DNA of 11,041 bases from Heterostelium multicystogenum (taxonomy: Eukaryota > Evosea > Eumycetozoa > Acytosteliales > Acytosteliaceae), in NCBI GenBank assembly GCA_003667245.1, contig RCNN01000455.1, positions 1 through 11,041 on the forward strand, in the 5' to 3' direction. Shown piece after piece: positions 1 to 9,015 of the stretch. A program made the translations under genes and the position numbers. Every line of letters begins with the position of its first letter. Position 1 is the stretch's first letter. The notes beneath the pieces were generated by a model. It searched no databases. It worked only from the letters and a program-made list of their open reading frames with translations, and was not told where the DNA came from.

Positions 1-714
1 AAAGACATTTTCAACATCACAAATGGGTAAATCTAATATCAAAATTTTAAATAATATATTTATATACTTACGAGATTCTAGCCATCGAGGGTTGACAAAT
101 CTCTGTGGTAAGTTATTGATGAGAACATCCTGAAAAATAAGACAACTCTTTTTTTGGAAAGAATGGAAATCTTATGTAATGGACAATTTAGTGGATGATG
201 TTTCTCAATCACCTATTGGATTTCGTATGGTGAAGAAAATAACAGAACCAGGTCATACTTTTGACAATTATCGCGAAGTTTTAAGACAACTTATTAGTCT
301 TTCTGATGATGGCACATTGGAAGTAACAGAAGAGAACCGTGAAGCTCTTCAGTTGACTTCTGAGGGGTTCTCAACACCTTGTTTGAGGTTAGTATAAATG
401 TTGAAATAAATCTAAATTTCATTCCATTTATTCTAAACTATCCAAGAGTTTCAAATCAATGGACTTTCATATTTTTTAAGATCAGATCACCACTCATTAG
501 AGCACTTTCTTTAGCTACGTTGTCTTCTTGGAATCAAAGTACTTCCAACGAACAATTCCAGATGTTCCTGAAGTAATCATACAATTATCATTAATATTCA
601 AGAGATCTTATCTACGTCAAAATAATTAACTACCAGAAATGAATTCAGATCATCCCAATTCTTCCTCGATGCATCTTCGCCGTGCGAAAAAGTGTACCAA
701 AGTTAACTATATAA
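1..714 (+). CDS. Hypothetical multi-exon protein, 5' end outside window
   Basis: I do not recognise the family. Four or five exons are suggested by phase-compatible GT..AG junctions: 1-26, 82-107, 162-387, 515-572 and 649-714, with introns of 55, 54, 127 and 76 bases. The central exon (162-387) reads without interruption and includes the in-frame ATG at 179, but reading continues upstream of it through two introns that keep phase, so 179 is probably not the start. The encoded stretch is acidic and hydrophilic (for example SPIGFRMVKKITEPGH, then a D/E-rich segment around DDGTLEVTEENREAL), with no signal peptide or membrane span. The last two exons are less certain. The 3' end could instead use the acceptor at 635-636 and a different frame (residues SSQFFLDASSPCEKVYQ, stop near 700). 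The first three junctions are inferred from phase only; a transcript would settle them. Confidence 0.5.
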
Positions 715-1534
715 GAAATTGAGAAATATAATTAGAACTTACATAGACAGGTATATGATTGTTAATTGTTTAAAAGGAGAAGCATTCAAACGATTAATAA
801 ATATCTGTCAAAATTTACTTATTTTAAACAGTATTATTTCTTGTCTTTGCATAGTCAAAAAAAAAAACAAAATGTTGATGTGTCAGTCTAATTTTGTATG
901 ATTTTCTTATAAATGTGAAGTGTGATGTAGAAATGTATCAAGACTTCGTGGTTTGGTCAAATGAGGCAAAAAATTCATTTAAAATTTTAACAATTTTACC
1001 AGTGGTATGACACCTTAATTGTAAGAATAAAAAATCAACAAAACCACTCGTTTATAAAATTAAAATAACCACAAACAGAAAATACCATTCCACACACACA
1101 CACTATACCTAGATAGCTGACTCGTTTGATAGTGGTTTAGTGTTAGTTGAAATAGACAAAAAAGATAGACAGATAGACAGATAGATAGATAGACAATTTG
1201 ATTCTAACAATTCGAACTACTTTAAACAAAGTGTAAAAATATAATTTAATATTATAATAATAATAATAACGCTATCTTCTTATTATCTATCATTATACAT
1301 TTTATCATTATTTTCATTCTATTTGAACAGATAGATAGATAGGTAAACAGTTAGAAAGATAGGTTTTTAAACATTCGAATGTTAAAAATTTAAAGTCTTA
1401 GTTTTAGGTAGTTTCAAAGATAGATAAGATATTATAGTTTAGTTTATTATATTTATATATTTATATTTATATTAGTGTTCTTTGTTTGTTTAATGGTATT
1501 GTGTTTATTTAGTGATAGAGTAGTAGTAGTAGAC
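715..1534. other. AT-rich intergenic region with microsatellites
   Basis: No coding segment is convincing here. Short open frames at about 719-901 and upstream of 1535 consist of AT-rich filler codons. The region holds a CA run (about 1092-1103), poly-A (about 858-867), GATA/GACA tetranucleotide repeats and TAA runs (about 1243-1268). It should contain the promoter of the fucosyltransferase gene starting near 1535, but I see no recognisable element. Confidence 0.6.
1164..1194. repeat. GATA/GACA microsatellite
   Basis: About eight tandem tetranucleotides alternate GATA and GACA. A second, shorter run of the same unit lies at about 1328-1343. Both are in the intergenic region upstream of the fucosyltransferase gene. 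Confidence 0.9.
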
Positions 1535-1579
1535 ATGATAATGAAGAGAAGTAGTAATAGTAATAGTAGTAGTAGTAGA
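1519..1579 (+). repeat. AGT/AAT triplet runs at the gene start
   Basis: Two runs of GTA/AGT triplets mixed with AAT flank the ATG at 1535. The second run encodes the Ser/Asn-rich cytosolic tail of the fucosyltransferase. Such triplet runs inside reading frames are typical of Dictyostelid genes. Confidence 0.75.
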
Positions 1580-3583
1580 AATAAAAGTTATAGGAGTTAT
1601 AATAATAGTAGTAGTAATTTAAAATTACATGTTGTTTATTTATTATTTATAGTTTTTGTGGTTTGTTTAAATAGTTTTTAGTCATGCTGATGGTGATATA
1701 AGAAGAATATTGTTTTGGGCAGGCTCCTCTTGGACTGGTATGGGTGCGAATCCATATAAGACACCAAACTATCTTGGACAGACTGTTATGAAACCAATAT
1801 GTCCGAAAAAGTGTGAATTTTTGGGTGACAAAGCACACCACTCGACTGCCGATGCTGTGGTATTCGAAGCACAACCACTTGGTCAGTTTGGATATGCCTA
1901 CCTCAAGGACTTGCCAGAATTTCCCCAGAAGCAAGTCGACCAATTCTATGTAAACTTTGGATTTGAGCAAGAACATTACTTCCCGCTCCAGATTGAGCCA
2001 GGAATACCAAGCACATATCGATGCCAAACATGACATTCAGACAGTCATCTCAAATCTATATTACATTTGCATGCAGCTGGGGACAGATGGATCATGGTTC
2101 TATCGACAACTTTAGGAATGCACCAGTGGTGCCATTCAAGGACAAGATCAAAGCAGTTGGATTCATGTCTAGCAACTGCTACTCAGGTGGTGCGATATTT
2201 CGTACTGAATATATTAAGAGCATGAGGAAACTAATGCAAGTCGACGGACTTGGTGAATGTCTTCAACAACAAAGATCTCGACAAAGAAGATCAGAAAGTG
2301 CTATTCAAAGATCTAGGTGAATCGATGAAAATCAAAGAGAAAGTACTTGGTCGTTATCTATTCGCACTATCTTTCGAAAACAACAATGTCACAGATTATG
2401 TAACTGAAAAAGTATTCACTTTATTAATGTAAGTCTTGAAATGAATTACCTATCTATAATATGAATTTAACTGACTAATTGGAAACTATAGGAGTGGAAG
2501 TGTACCAATTTATATGGGTTCAGAAAACATTGATGAATATGTACCAGAGAAAAGTATTATCAAGACAAACGACTTCAAGTCACCAGCTGACTTGGTGAAA
2601 TATCTTCAAATATTTATCGCAGAACGAGGAGGAATACAACAAATATTTTGAGTGGAAGAAGAAACCATATTCAGAATCATTCAAGGAAAAATATGAACGA
2701 TGTGTATTCTACAGTGGAGAATGCAACCTCTGCACTTATATTCATAAAGTGTACGACCAAGTTAAATCAATTGAGAAACCAGGTCACCGTACCTCATTCG
2801 GTGAACCAAATGAAGTAAAAGGCAATGTCAGAGTGGCTCAATTCACACACAACTCTTGTATCGATATAAATAGAAAACACATCCTATCATCAACCAGTTG
2901 CTGGCAATTTTACCTTTATGGCAATGGGTTTTCCCAGAGAGTGGATCTTCTACTAAAATGTAACTAGTTCCAAACTCTATACTTATGAAAATAAGTTTAT
3001 TAATGAATTGATTACTTTAGATTGTTCTCCAATGGTGATCATATTAAAATAGGAATAGTTAAAGTGTGGAGACAGTATTATTTATTCTACTGTGACGGTG
3101 CAGATTGTGTAACTGGTGAAAAACCAATTCACTATGCAGATTGGAGACATATCGCAGTTTCAATCACAGCTGAATCCCCAAGAACCGAAACAATCAGATT
3201 GTATGTCAATGGATTGGAGGATGTATCACTATTCTCATCTACATCGATTTCATCACCAGTCTCAAACTTTAGACTTGGTTGTACAGGTAAATATATTGAA
3301 GAGATTATATAACTGGTAACTTTTCATTAACAAATTTCTTAATATAGAATCATTTGAAGGAAAAGTAGATGATGTTTCCATATGGTTCAGGTCATTGAGT
3401 GGTGAAGAAATCAGAAAATCAATGTTCAAAAAGTATAGAGGAGACGAAGATGGTTTGGAGAGTTACTTCACATTCAATGATGTCAATGTTGTTGATTATT
3501 CAAGGCATAGATCTTCTATTACATTGTCAAATGTTTCCATACAGAATGGAAATCTTAAAAAATTAAACCTTGGCTGTTGTTAA
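1535..3583 (+). CDS. Alpha-1,3-fucosyltransferase (GT10) with C-terminal LamG-like domain
   Basis: GT10 enzymes transfer fucose from GDP-fucose to glycans in the Golgi. Exons are 1535-2428, 2492-2959, 3021-3286 and 3348-3583; all three introns (61-63 bases, GT..AG) keep phase, giving about 620 residues. The start is placed at the ATG at 1535 (next in-frame ATG 1541). A Ser/Asn-rich, Lys/Arg-containing tail is followed by one hydrophobic span at residues 31-49 (LHVVYLLFIVFVVCLNSF), the type II signal-anchor layout of the family. The catalytic core shows MTFRQSSQI, VDGLGEC, and the GT10 hallmark FENNNVTDYVTEK followed across intron 1 by SGSVPIYMGSENIDEYVPEK. From about residue 415 a LamG/concanavalin-like domain follows (WRHIAVSIT, IRLYVNG, FEGKVDDVSIWFRSLSGEEI). 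The frame shifts near 1675-1679, 2000-2021, 2256-2268, 2608-2610, 2874-2877 and 2923-2924, five of six being one extra base. It is either a real gene with sequence errors or a recent pseudogene. Confidence 0.88.
2429..2491 (+). other. Intron 1 of the fucosyltransferase gene
   Basis: The donor is GTAAGT and the acceptor ATAG. It interrupts the GT10 hallmark region with phase preserved: the codon for Met is split as AT|G, and the motif continues as SGSVPIYMG. The 63-base, AT-rich intron is direct evidence that this is eukaryotic DNA. Confidence 0.85.
2960..3020 (+). other. Intron 2 of the fucosyltransferase gene
   Basis: The donor is GTAACT and the acceptor TTTAG, 61 bases. It joins the STK and LFSNGDHIK parts of the LamG-like domain in phase, but only in the frame reached after the two upstream single-base shifts. 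This supports those shifts being artefacts or recent events rather than an old breakdown. Confidence 0.75.
3287..3347 (+). other. Intron 3 of the fucosyltransferase gene
   Basis: The donor is GTAAAT and the acceptor ATATAG, 61 bases. It splits a Glu codon as G|AA and links FRLGCT to ESFEGKVDDVS, the last strands of the LamG-like domain, without a frame change. Confidence 0.85.
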
Positions 3584-3628
3584 ATTTAATCATTTAAATG
3601 CTTTTCATTGTCATTAAGAATTATTTCT

Positions 3629-3855
3629 TTAGCCATTTTTAGAGACACTTGTGTGCATATCCCAAGCTATCCTTAATCCATAATGCTTGGGACCCATAAT
3701 CTTCAGGCCACCTTCAGCTGATTGTTCTTTCAGTGTAAGAAACAGTCGTTCATTATTACTATCTGTTATTACTTTGAGATTTTTTTTTATAAATGATTGT
3801 ATGTCCATCCTAGAGGGTGATTGTCTATATAACCCCATTTCTCAAATGCTCAGAT
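3629..3855 (-). CDS. Small hypothetical protein or gene fragment
   Basis: The uninterrupted reverse-strand frame starts at the ATG at 3838 or 3808 and gives 60-69 residues rich in charged and polar side chains (LKVITDSNNERLFLTL, then KIMGPKHYGLRIAWDM). No family is recognised. It ends only 46 bases from the convergent fucosyltransferase gene. Just upstream of a nine-A run (about 3780-3788) another frame looks more like coding (WGYIDNHPLGWTYNH). The true protein may therefore begin further upstream and cross the A run with a length error. A possible further upstream exon around 3944-3986 has a GTAAGT donor on this strand. It could be the 3' remnant of a larger gene. Confidence that it is expressed is low. 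Confidence 0.35.
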
Positions 3856-3908
3856 CATTAAATATGGTAAAATTTTCAAACAATACCTAATATTATCAAA
3901 TAAATCAA

Positions 3909-4090
3909 ATGGCTCAAATAACAAAGGTGACTACTTACAAGGTACTCGATTCGTAAGTAAAGATAAATTGGATTGGAAACTATATCTTTTTAACTTGATG
4001 ATAACTAAAATTAAACAAAAAAAAACTAGAATTTTCATTTATTGATCACTTTATATATATAGTGTGTTCATGCCAATTGCAAAAAGATAA
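3909..4090 (+). CDS. Possible 23-residue microprotein in two exons
   Basis: The ATG at 3909 lies in an A-rich leader (aaatcaaATGG) and opens a 44-base exon (MAQITKVTTYKVLD) ending at a perfect GTAAGT donor at 3953. The acceptor ATATATAG at 4061-4062 restores phase and adds the residues SVFMPIAKR before TAA at 4088-4090. The product has no recognisable domain. The donor quality and phase match are the only support. The first exon may instead belong to a longer transcript with exons I cannot see, or the open frame may be chance. Confidence 0.22.
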
Positions 4091-4175
4091 AACTAAGCAG
4101 ATACCTTCCAACCACCAAAAAAATTCAAAAACATATAATATTAAATAGGATGAAAATAGTAATAGTAGTAAACAT

Positions 4176-4321
4176 CCCCCACATCATCCGATAAAAATAT
4201 ATACACCATCACCAAACACACTAACAACTTTCAACACCATTTCTAATTTAGAAATATATATCATCAATATTTAAGTTCTACTTCATATTTTTTTTAAGTA
4301 GTGTAAGGGGTGGTGTGGGAG
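4176..4321. repeat. Imperfect GC-rich inverted repeat
   Basis: CCCCCACATCATCC at 4176-4189 can pair with GGGTGGTGTGGGAG at 4308-4321. The 14 positions include one mismatch and two pairs that would be G-U in RNA. The arms are the most GC-rich runs in the gene-free region, 118 bases apart. The wobble pairs hint at pairing in RNA rather than DNA, but this could be coincidence. Confidence 0.45.
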
Positions 4322-4978
4322 TCATTCTAGGTAATTCTACCAACCAATTCAACACCTAAATCTAGTATTATGTAATAATTTAAATATACTAATATACCCT
4401 CCATCCATCACTTAAGCTACCAAAAACAATCAAAACATATCTTAATAGAACAAACTTAAGTTTTCATTTTTGAACCATCAAATCAACAACAACATTCAAT
4501 AATAAAATAGGAAAAAAGGAGGTAGTTTGTGAGAATATTGATAGTTGCATTTAGATGAAAGAAACACCAATTGATTATATTTAATAGTTGTTGTTATTTT
4601 TGCATCAACTTTTTTTAAACAAACAAAATATGCCAGTTGTTTTTATTTGTTTATTTCAATCAATCAACCTAACAATCAGTCCTCATCTAACAAAATTCCA
4701 ATACTCTAATATGACAGTTATTTAATACATTTTTTATTTGTTTGAACAAGTGGCTATATTAGTATTATATTTATTAACTTTAATGTAAGTGAAACACCTA
4801 CTATATTGTTAAACAATACCATCATTAAACACAATTAGTTGTTGTTAATCAAAGAATTATATCTTAACAAACAAACAATATTTAATTTTAAAACAGTATT
4901 TATTGACCATTCTTTTATGTTAAATTTTTAAATATTATAATAAATCTATACATTATTCATCATCCTAGCCATCATAAT

Positions 4979-5056
4979 CATCATCATCATCATCACCAAC
5001 ACAAATACTTAAATCCACAATCACAAAAACAATAACAACAATAACAACAGCAACGA
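4979..5056. repeat. CAT and CAA triplet runs
   Basis: A (CAT)n run at about 4979-4996 is followed by CAA-rich sequence at about 5029-5056. Read as codons they would give His and Gln runs common in social amoeba proteins, but TAA codons interrupt the frame and no flanking coding sequence exists. Confidence 0.7.
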
Positions 5057-5846
5057 CATATCTATTATAATAGTTAAATTTATACACATATTATACAAAC
5101 TAGGTAATAAAATAAAATTGGTATGTATTTAAACAAACAATAAAGTGGAATAGGACTACCAAAAGAAATAAAAGTCAAATAATAAATCATACACAGTTTG
5201 CCCAACTTTCAACCACAACGAAAAGAAACTGAGTTTAAGAGGAGTAGACCCTTCTATTTACAAATAGAACTAGATAATATTTTCTAATTATCATTGGATT
5301 AATAATCTGTGTTAAAATTGATTATTACTTTATTTGTTTAATCATACATTTGGTTTTAAATCTAACTAATCAAAATCATCAATATGACTAACCAATCAAA
5401 CACACACTAAAACATAGAAAAAAGATTGAAAAAACAAAAATAAGAGATGATATCACTATTAAAGATATAGATTTTTAAACCCAAAAACAACACAATACAA
5501 CACAACCAACACATCATTGAAATTGTTACTTACAGTATTTTACCAACATCATCAATCAAAACAATACCACCACCATCACTTAGGTGTTCCAGTAGTTTCT
5601 TCCTTCATATATTGATATCATGCCTATATCATTCATTCTTCTTAATAAGTGTTGTTTATCAAATGCATTTTAACCAATTTTAATAATTATATCACATCAA
5701 CTACTATATTTTAAGATTAAATATTACTAGTACTGGCAGTATATTTAAAAAAAAATTTCATCAAATCCTCCTCCATTCACTTAAATATATTAATCTTTTA
5801 ATTTTGGTCTATATTTATATAGAGTAGTATTTACATTAATGTTGGA

Positions 5847-5870
5847 AATATCAATTCCATAATTGATATT
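5847..5870. repeat. Perfect short hairpin
   Basis: Ten-base arms AATATCAATT and AATTGATATT are separated by CCAT. In sequence this AT-rich such palindromes can arise by chance. No gene end is adjacent. Confidence 0.6.
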
Positions 5871-6220
5871 ATTGAAATTATCTAATCTATTTTATATACT
5901 CTTGGATATATTTATATAAATTTATAGATTAATATGTTTTTTAATTTTGTTTTTTTTAATCCTAGTATTATCAATTAGTGTAAAGTTTTATCAATAAAAC
6001 GATCATTTTTTATTGGGACATCAAATCCAATACCAACCACCAAAACAAACAAGCAAAAAAACACATCATATAATTTAATTTATATTCGATAACAATCATA
6101 TTAATCCTCAAAACCTAAATATTTTAATGTCATAGTTGTTCATTTTATAATTCATATTTAATAATAAAAATAACAAGAGGAAATATACAACTTAATATAA
6201 TATGTCTAAAGTGTACTCAC

Positions 6221-6272
6221 AGGTTTAAATAAATATTTCCAAACATCAGCCTTGTCATTCTTATCGTTAATT
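6221..6272 (-). other. Coding-like island, possible isolated exon
   Basis: On the reverse strand a 52-base stretch reads NDKNDKADVWKYLFKP, bounded by an acceptor-like TTTTTAAATAG and a GTGAGT donor. It is clearly less AT-rich than its surroundings. I could not find partner exons on either side, so it may be a gene remnant or chance. Confidence 0.2.
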
Positions 6273-6386
6273 CTATTTAAAAATCATTCATTTATTAATC
6301 AATAAATTATTCTAAAGGATTTAGTTAATAACCTAACTATTTACCTTTAGAATTAAAAAAAAATAGAAATTTACACTTATTCTCAG

Positions 6387-7376
6387 ATGGATGGTACCCA
6401 CTCCATAGATATATTTTGGGGTGTGGTATGGTTTTTAGTCTTTATATTATCAACTTTAATATGCATAAAATGTTTCATGGTTAATGGATGGAAACTACCC
6501 GTGACCACAGGATTTTTAATATTATTAGGATCTTTTTGTAAGTATAAAAGTATTTCAATTATTCACAGTAAACAAACTAATATTTATTTTTAATATTTGA
6601 AAGTAAAAGTATTAAAATACTGGATTATCCTTTTTTGATTCAAACTCATATCATGTAGATATAGTTTTGAGTATTCTAAAGAATTTACCGACTTTCACAT
6701 TGTTGTCCTCTTTTCTTTTGGTGGTCTTATTTTGTAAGATTTGATATGATTGACATTGAATAAAATAGCTATACTAATTAAAAATAGGATTTCTACTTAT
6801 CATGATCCAGAAGTTGTCAGAAAAAATAATGGAATTGGCTCCAAAATGGTTGTTCCAATCTCATTTTACAATTATAACTATTCATTTGTTATTGCTTATA
6901 TTGGTCGGTGTGTCCCAGGGTTTCAGATCCTATCGATACTTCTACCAATCTACAAGATTTTTTACAAGAATGTACTCAATTGTAATGAGTGTGTCATTCT
7001 CAGCTGCAATTTTTAGTTTATGGATTTCTAGTAGGAAGACAACACAACAATTCATTTCAAATTCTATTCTTGTGCATTGGTTTTGGGAATCAGTTTTTTG
7101 GCAAACGGAATCAACATTTTTCTAGTATCATTTATCATTCCAATTATTAATGATCAACAGCTGGCGGTTTGTAGCATCTGTGGACAATCTCATCGATTGT
7201 CTGATAAGTTTTGAAAATATTGTATCTCGTTTATATAGACACCAAGGCAATGATAGTTAAGAAAAAGAAAAACAAAGGACCCTGAAAATATGATTTCCAA
7301 TGAATATGAAAATTCAAGAAAAATATCCAAAGAAAATTGTCAATCAACCTTTAGATCAAATGACAATGTATTGTAA
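6387..7376 (+). CDS. Multi-pass membrane protein, six or seven spans
   Basis: Exons are 6387-6537, 6659-6733 and 6788-7376, with introns of 121 and 54 bases (donors GTAAGT and GTAAGA). Predicted spans in order are IDIFWGVVWFLVFILSTLI, then TTGFLILLGSF continuing into exon 2 (YIVLSILKNL), PTFTLLSSFLLVVLF, HFTIITIHLLLLILVGV, MYSIVMSVSFSAAIFSLWI, and LGISFLANGINIFLVSFIIP. A possible seventh amphipathic segment follows (WRFVASVDNLIDCLISF). It ends in a Lys/Arg- and Asn/Ser-rich tail (about 7260-7373) that looks cytosolic. The plan resembles receptor-like seven-span families such as THH1/TOM1/TOM3, but no diagnostic motif is visible and I assign no function. The frame changes at about 7036-7075, 7140-7150 and 7250-7262. 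The codon formed across the second splice junction would be TGA. The ATG follows TTCTCAG directly, so an upstream exon is possible. Confidence 0.6.
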
Positions 7377-7427
7377 TAATTAGTCAATGTTGTAACAACA
7401 AATTTAATAAATTAACGATATTTATAT
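7377..7427. other. Short convergent gap
   Basis: Only about 50 AT-rich bases separate the stop of the + strand membrane-protein gene (7374-7376) from the stop of the - strand NTPase gene (7428-7430). The two genes converge tail to tail, and their 3' UTRs probably overlap. Confidence 0.5.
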
Positions 7428-8980
7428 TTACCATACTAATCCACTATTAAAATCATTGGAATCTACTAGCAAAAATAATAACTTCTTTGATTCAAGTCCT
7501 GAGTTCATAAAAGAAAATACCATTTAAGATTAAAATAGAGTTCAATACATTATGGAAATGTACTGATAGATTTTAAATTTGTATCTTGAGGTGAGTAAAA
7601 ATCAAATGATAGGATAATTTATGATCCTTTGGAATATATAGTGTATCATATGAATTCCTTTCATAAGTAAAAGTAATTGATTTAATTAATCTTTACAAGT
7701 ATTGGCAAGTTTTTTGAACAAGAACTTCTGAAGTGACCCAAGATGATGGCAAAAAATGTATGTAAAATTTTTATAAGAATGCTCAACATCTCTATGTATT
7801 ATAATGGAAGACACTTTGTCTAGATTTTCCGATTGCTTTCCAACATTTTTCAATATCAGTAGCACTAATTGCCTTTGAAATAATTGTCTTTACCACTTCA
7901 ATTTTTGAGTTTGTGGTGAACGCAAATCTAGCAGTCCCACCAGCATAATAGAATGACTGTTTAACAAAGTCCTCATCAATATTACAATGAACTAAACTTC
8001 TTGCTTTCAACAGTTCCTTTTCCGTCCACAATGGCATGTACAAGAGATTATAGGCATTGGGTACTGTTTGAGGAAAGTGTTGGATATATCATTTTTTTAG
8101 ATGAAATCAAAATTGAAATACAGTTACTATTGAGAATCTTTGGAATGAGACCATCAAGTGATGTAACAAATATCATAGTTGTAGGGTGGAGTTCCACCTA
8201 ATGGTAATAATCTTTCAAGATCATATATGTAGTGCCAAGATGCAACTGGTTTTCCATCTTTATCGAATGTAAAGTAATCACAAGGTGTCAGGTCTGTTTC
8301 GTGAGTGATATATAACAGATTGTTTGTTTTTTCCTGCATTGTTGGATAAGACAGATCCCGAATATTGATTTTCCTATCCCAGGACTACAATTGAGGAATA
8401 TTCTCGAATTATCTTTCTCATCAAAATGGTTTTTTTATCAAAGTAAGTAAGTCAATGTAGCTTTGTCTAATAAACACATCATGTCTTGAATATGGATTGG
8501 GATATACAACGAGCTTGTCATTTTTCAAAAGGACAATCGATTTTTTCCCAAAACGAAGTTAAAAACTCATCACGTCCTGGTATTTTCAAAGTGGACATAA
8601 TATTTTTAATTATGAAAATATTTGTTTATAGTATTAGTCATATATTCTCTTGGTAAAAGTGTATTTTTTAGTGTTAACTTACTATTACTTGTTAAGACTT
8701 TGTGATTTTTAGAGATAGGGAAGGGTTAATTAGAAAATTTGTTTATTATTGAATTCTAAATTGATATTGGTTTGTTAAACTTACGAGATGACTCAAAGGG
8801 GAACAAAGATCAAAAAGATTGTATGACCCTTTAAGAGTGATACCAAGATCAGTTAGGACCTCTATGTTTTTTAATCATTAGAAGAGAATTTCCTGATATT
8901 CTATTAATAACAATATCACGATCATCATCTGTAAGTCCTTTGCCTAAATAGTCAACTATTTGTTGGGGTGTTGTATCCAT
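7428..8980 (-). CDS. SAM-like domain plus Crinkler/RHS-type P-loop NTPase
   Basis: The first part (ATG at 8980 to 8785, about 65 codons) has the size and pattern of a SAM domain: QIVDYLGKGLTDDDR, RISGNSLL, then LTDLGITLKGS after one frame shift. A GTAAGT donor at 8784 follows, then an AT-rich gap. The second part (from 8598) has a Walker A motif NCSPGIGKS at 8391-8366, a region YDICYI then LDGLIP that fits Walker B and its loop, LWTEKELLKAR near 8030-8000, and a GGTARF motif at 7941-7921. This order is typical of the NTPase module of Crinkler/RHS (CR) proteins, which in other eukaryotes act as secreted or transferred effectors, often with a nuclease. No nuclease is seen. Weaker coding continues to LLFLLVDSNDF and TAA at 7430-7428. 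At least eight frame changes occur. The SAM part could belong to the Cry-like gene upstream. Confidence 0.62.
8599..8784 (-). other. AT-rich gap: intron or promoter
   Basis: This 186-base stretch starts with a GTAAGT donor directly after the SAM-like domain and ends at an ATG (8598) that opens the NTPase part. No AG acceptor lies immediately before that ATG; the nearest in-exon candidate is CCAG at about 8579-8582, whose phase does not fit without an indel. It is either an intron joining SAM and NTPase or the promoter of a separate NTPase gene. Confidence 0.5.
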
Positions 8981-9015
8981 AGTTGGATCATCATGTTTCC
9001 AGTTGATTGTTGCCT

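Larger units (their letters stand above)
4091..6386. other. 2.3-kb gene-free AT-rich region
   Basis: I see no convincing protein gene and no tRNA or rRNA signature. From about 4080 to 5600 the + strand is rich in A and C and very poor in G; 4981-5040, for example, has no G at all. Triplet runs (CAT, CAA) occur at 4979-5056 and are broken by stop codons in every frame. One short coding-like island on the reverse strand (6221-6272) and an open stretch at about 5168-5265 on the + strand are the only exceptions. The region may hold long promoters, UTRs or a non-coding transcript. Confidence 0.6.

Noticed and set aside
719..901. 60-codon open frame on the + strand
   Set aside because: AT-rich filler codons, no start context, crosses a poly-A run and has no protein-like pattern.
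1647..2036. 129-codon open frame on the - strand
   Set aside because: It is the shadow of the fucosyltransferase coding strand, which carries the conserved motifs in the opposite direction.
1535..3583. Programmed ribosomal frameshifting as the cause of the breaks
   Set aside because: Break sites share no slippery heptamer or downstream structure, there are too many, and they occur in unrelated genes.
4955..5065. His/Gln-rich coding segment
   Set aside because: The CAT and CAA runs would encode common amoebal homopolymers, but several TAA codons interrupt and neither side continues as coding.
5168..5265. 31-codon open stretch (includes SYTVCPTFNHNEKKLSLRG)
   Set aside because: Slightly coding-like, but it has no ATG, no clear splice partners and no neighbouring exon; too weak to call.
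6750..7016. 88-codon frame in the membrane-protein exon
   Set aside because: The overlapping frame starting before 6802 gives clear hydrophobic spans that fit the other exons; this one does not continue on either side.
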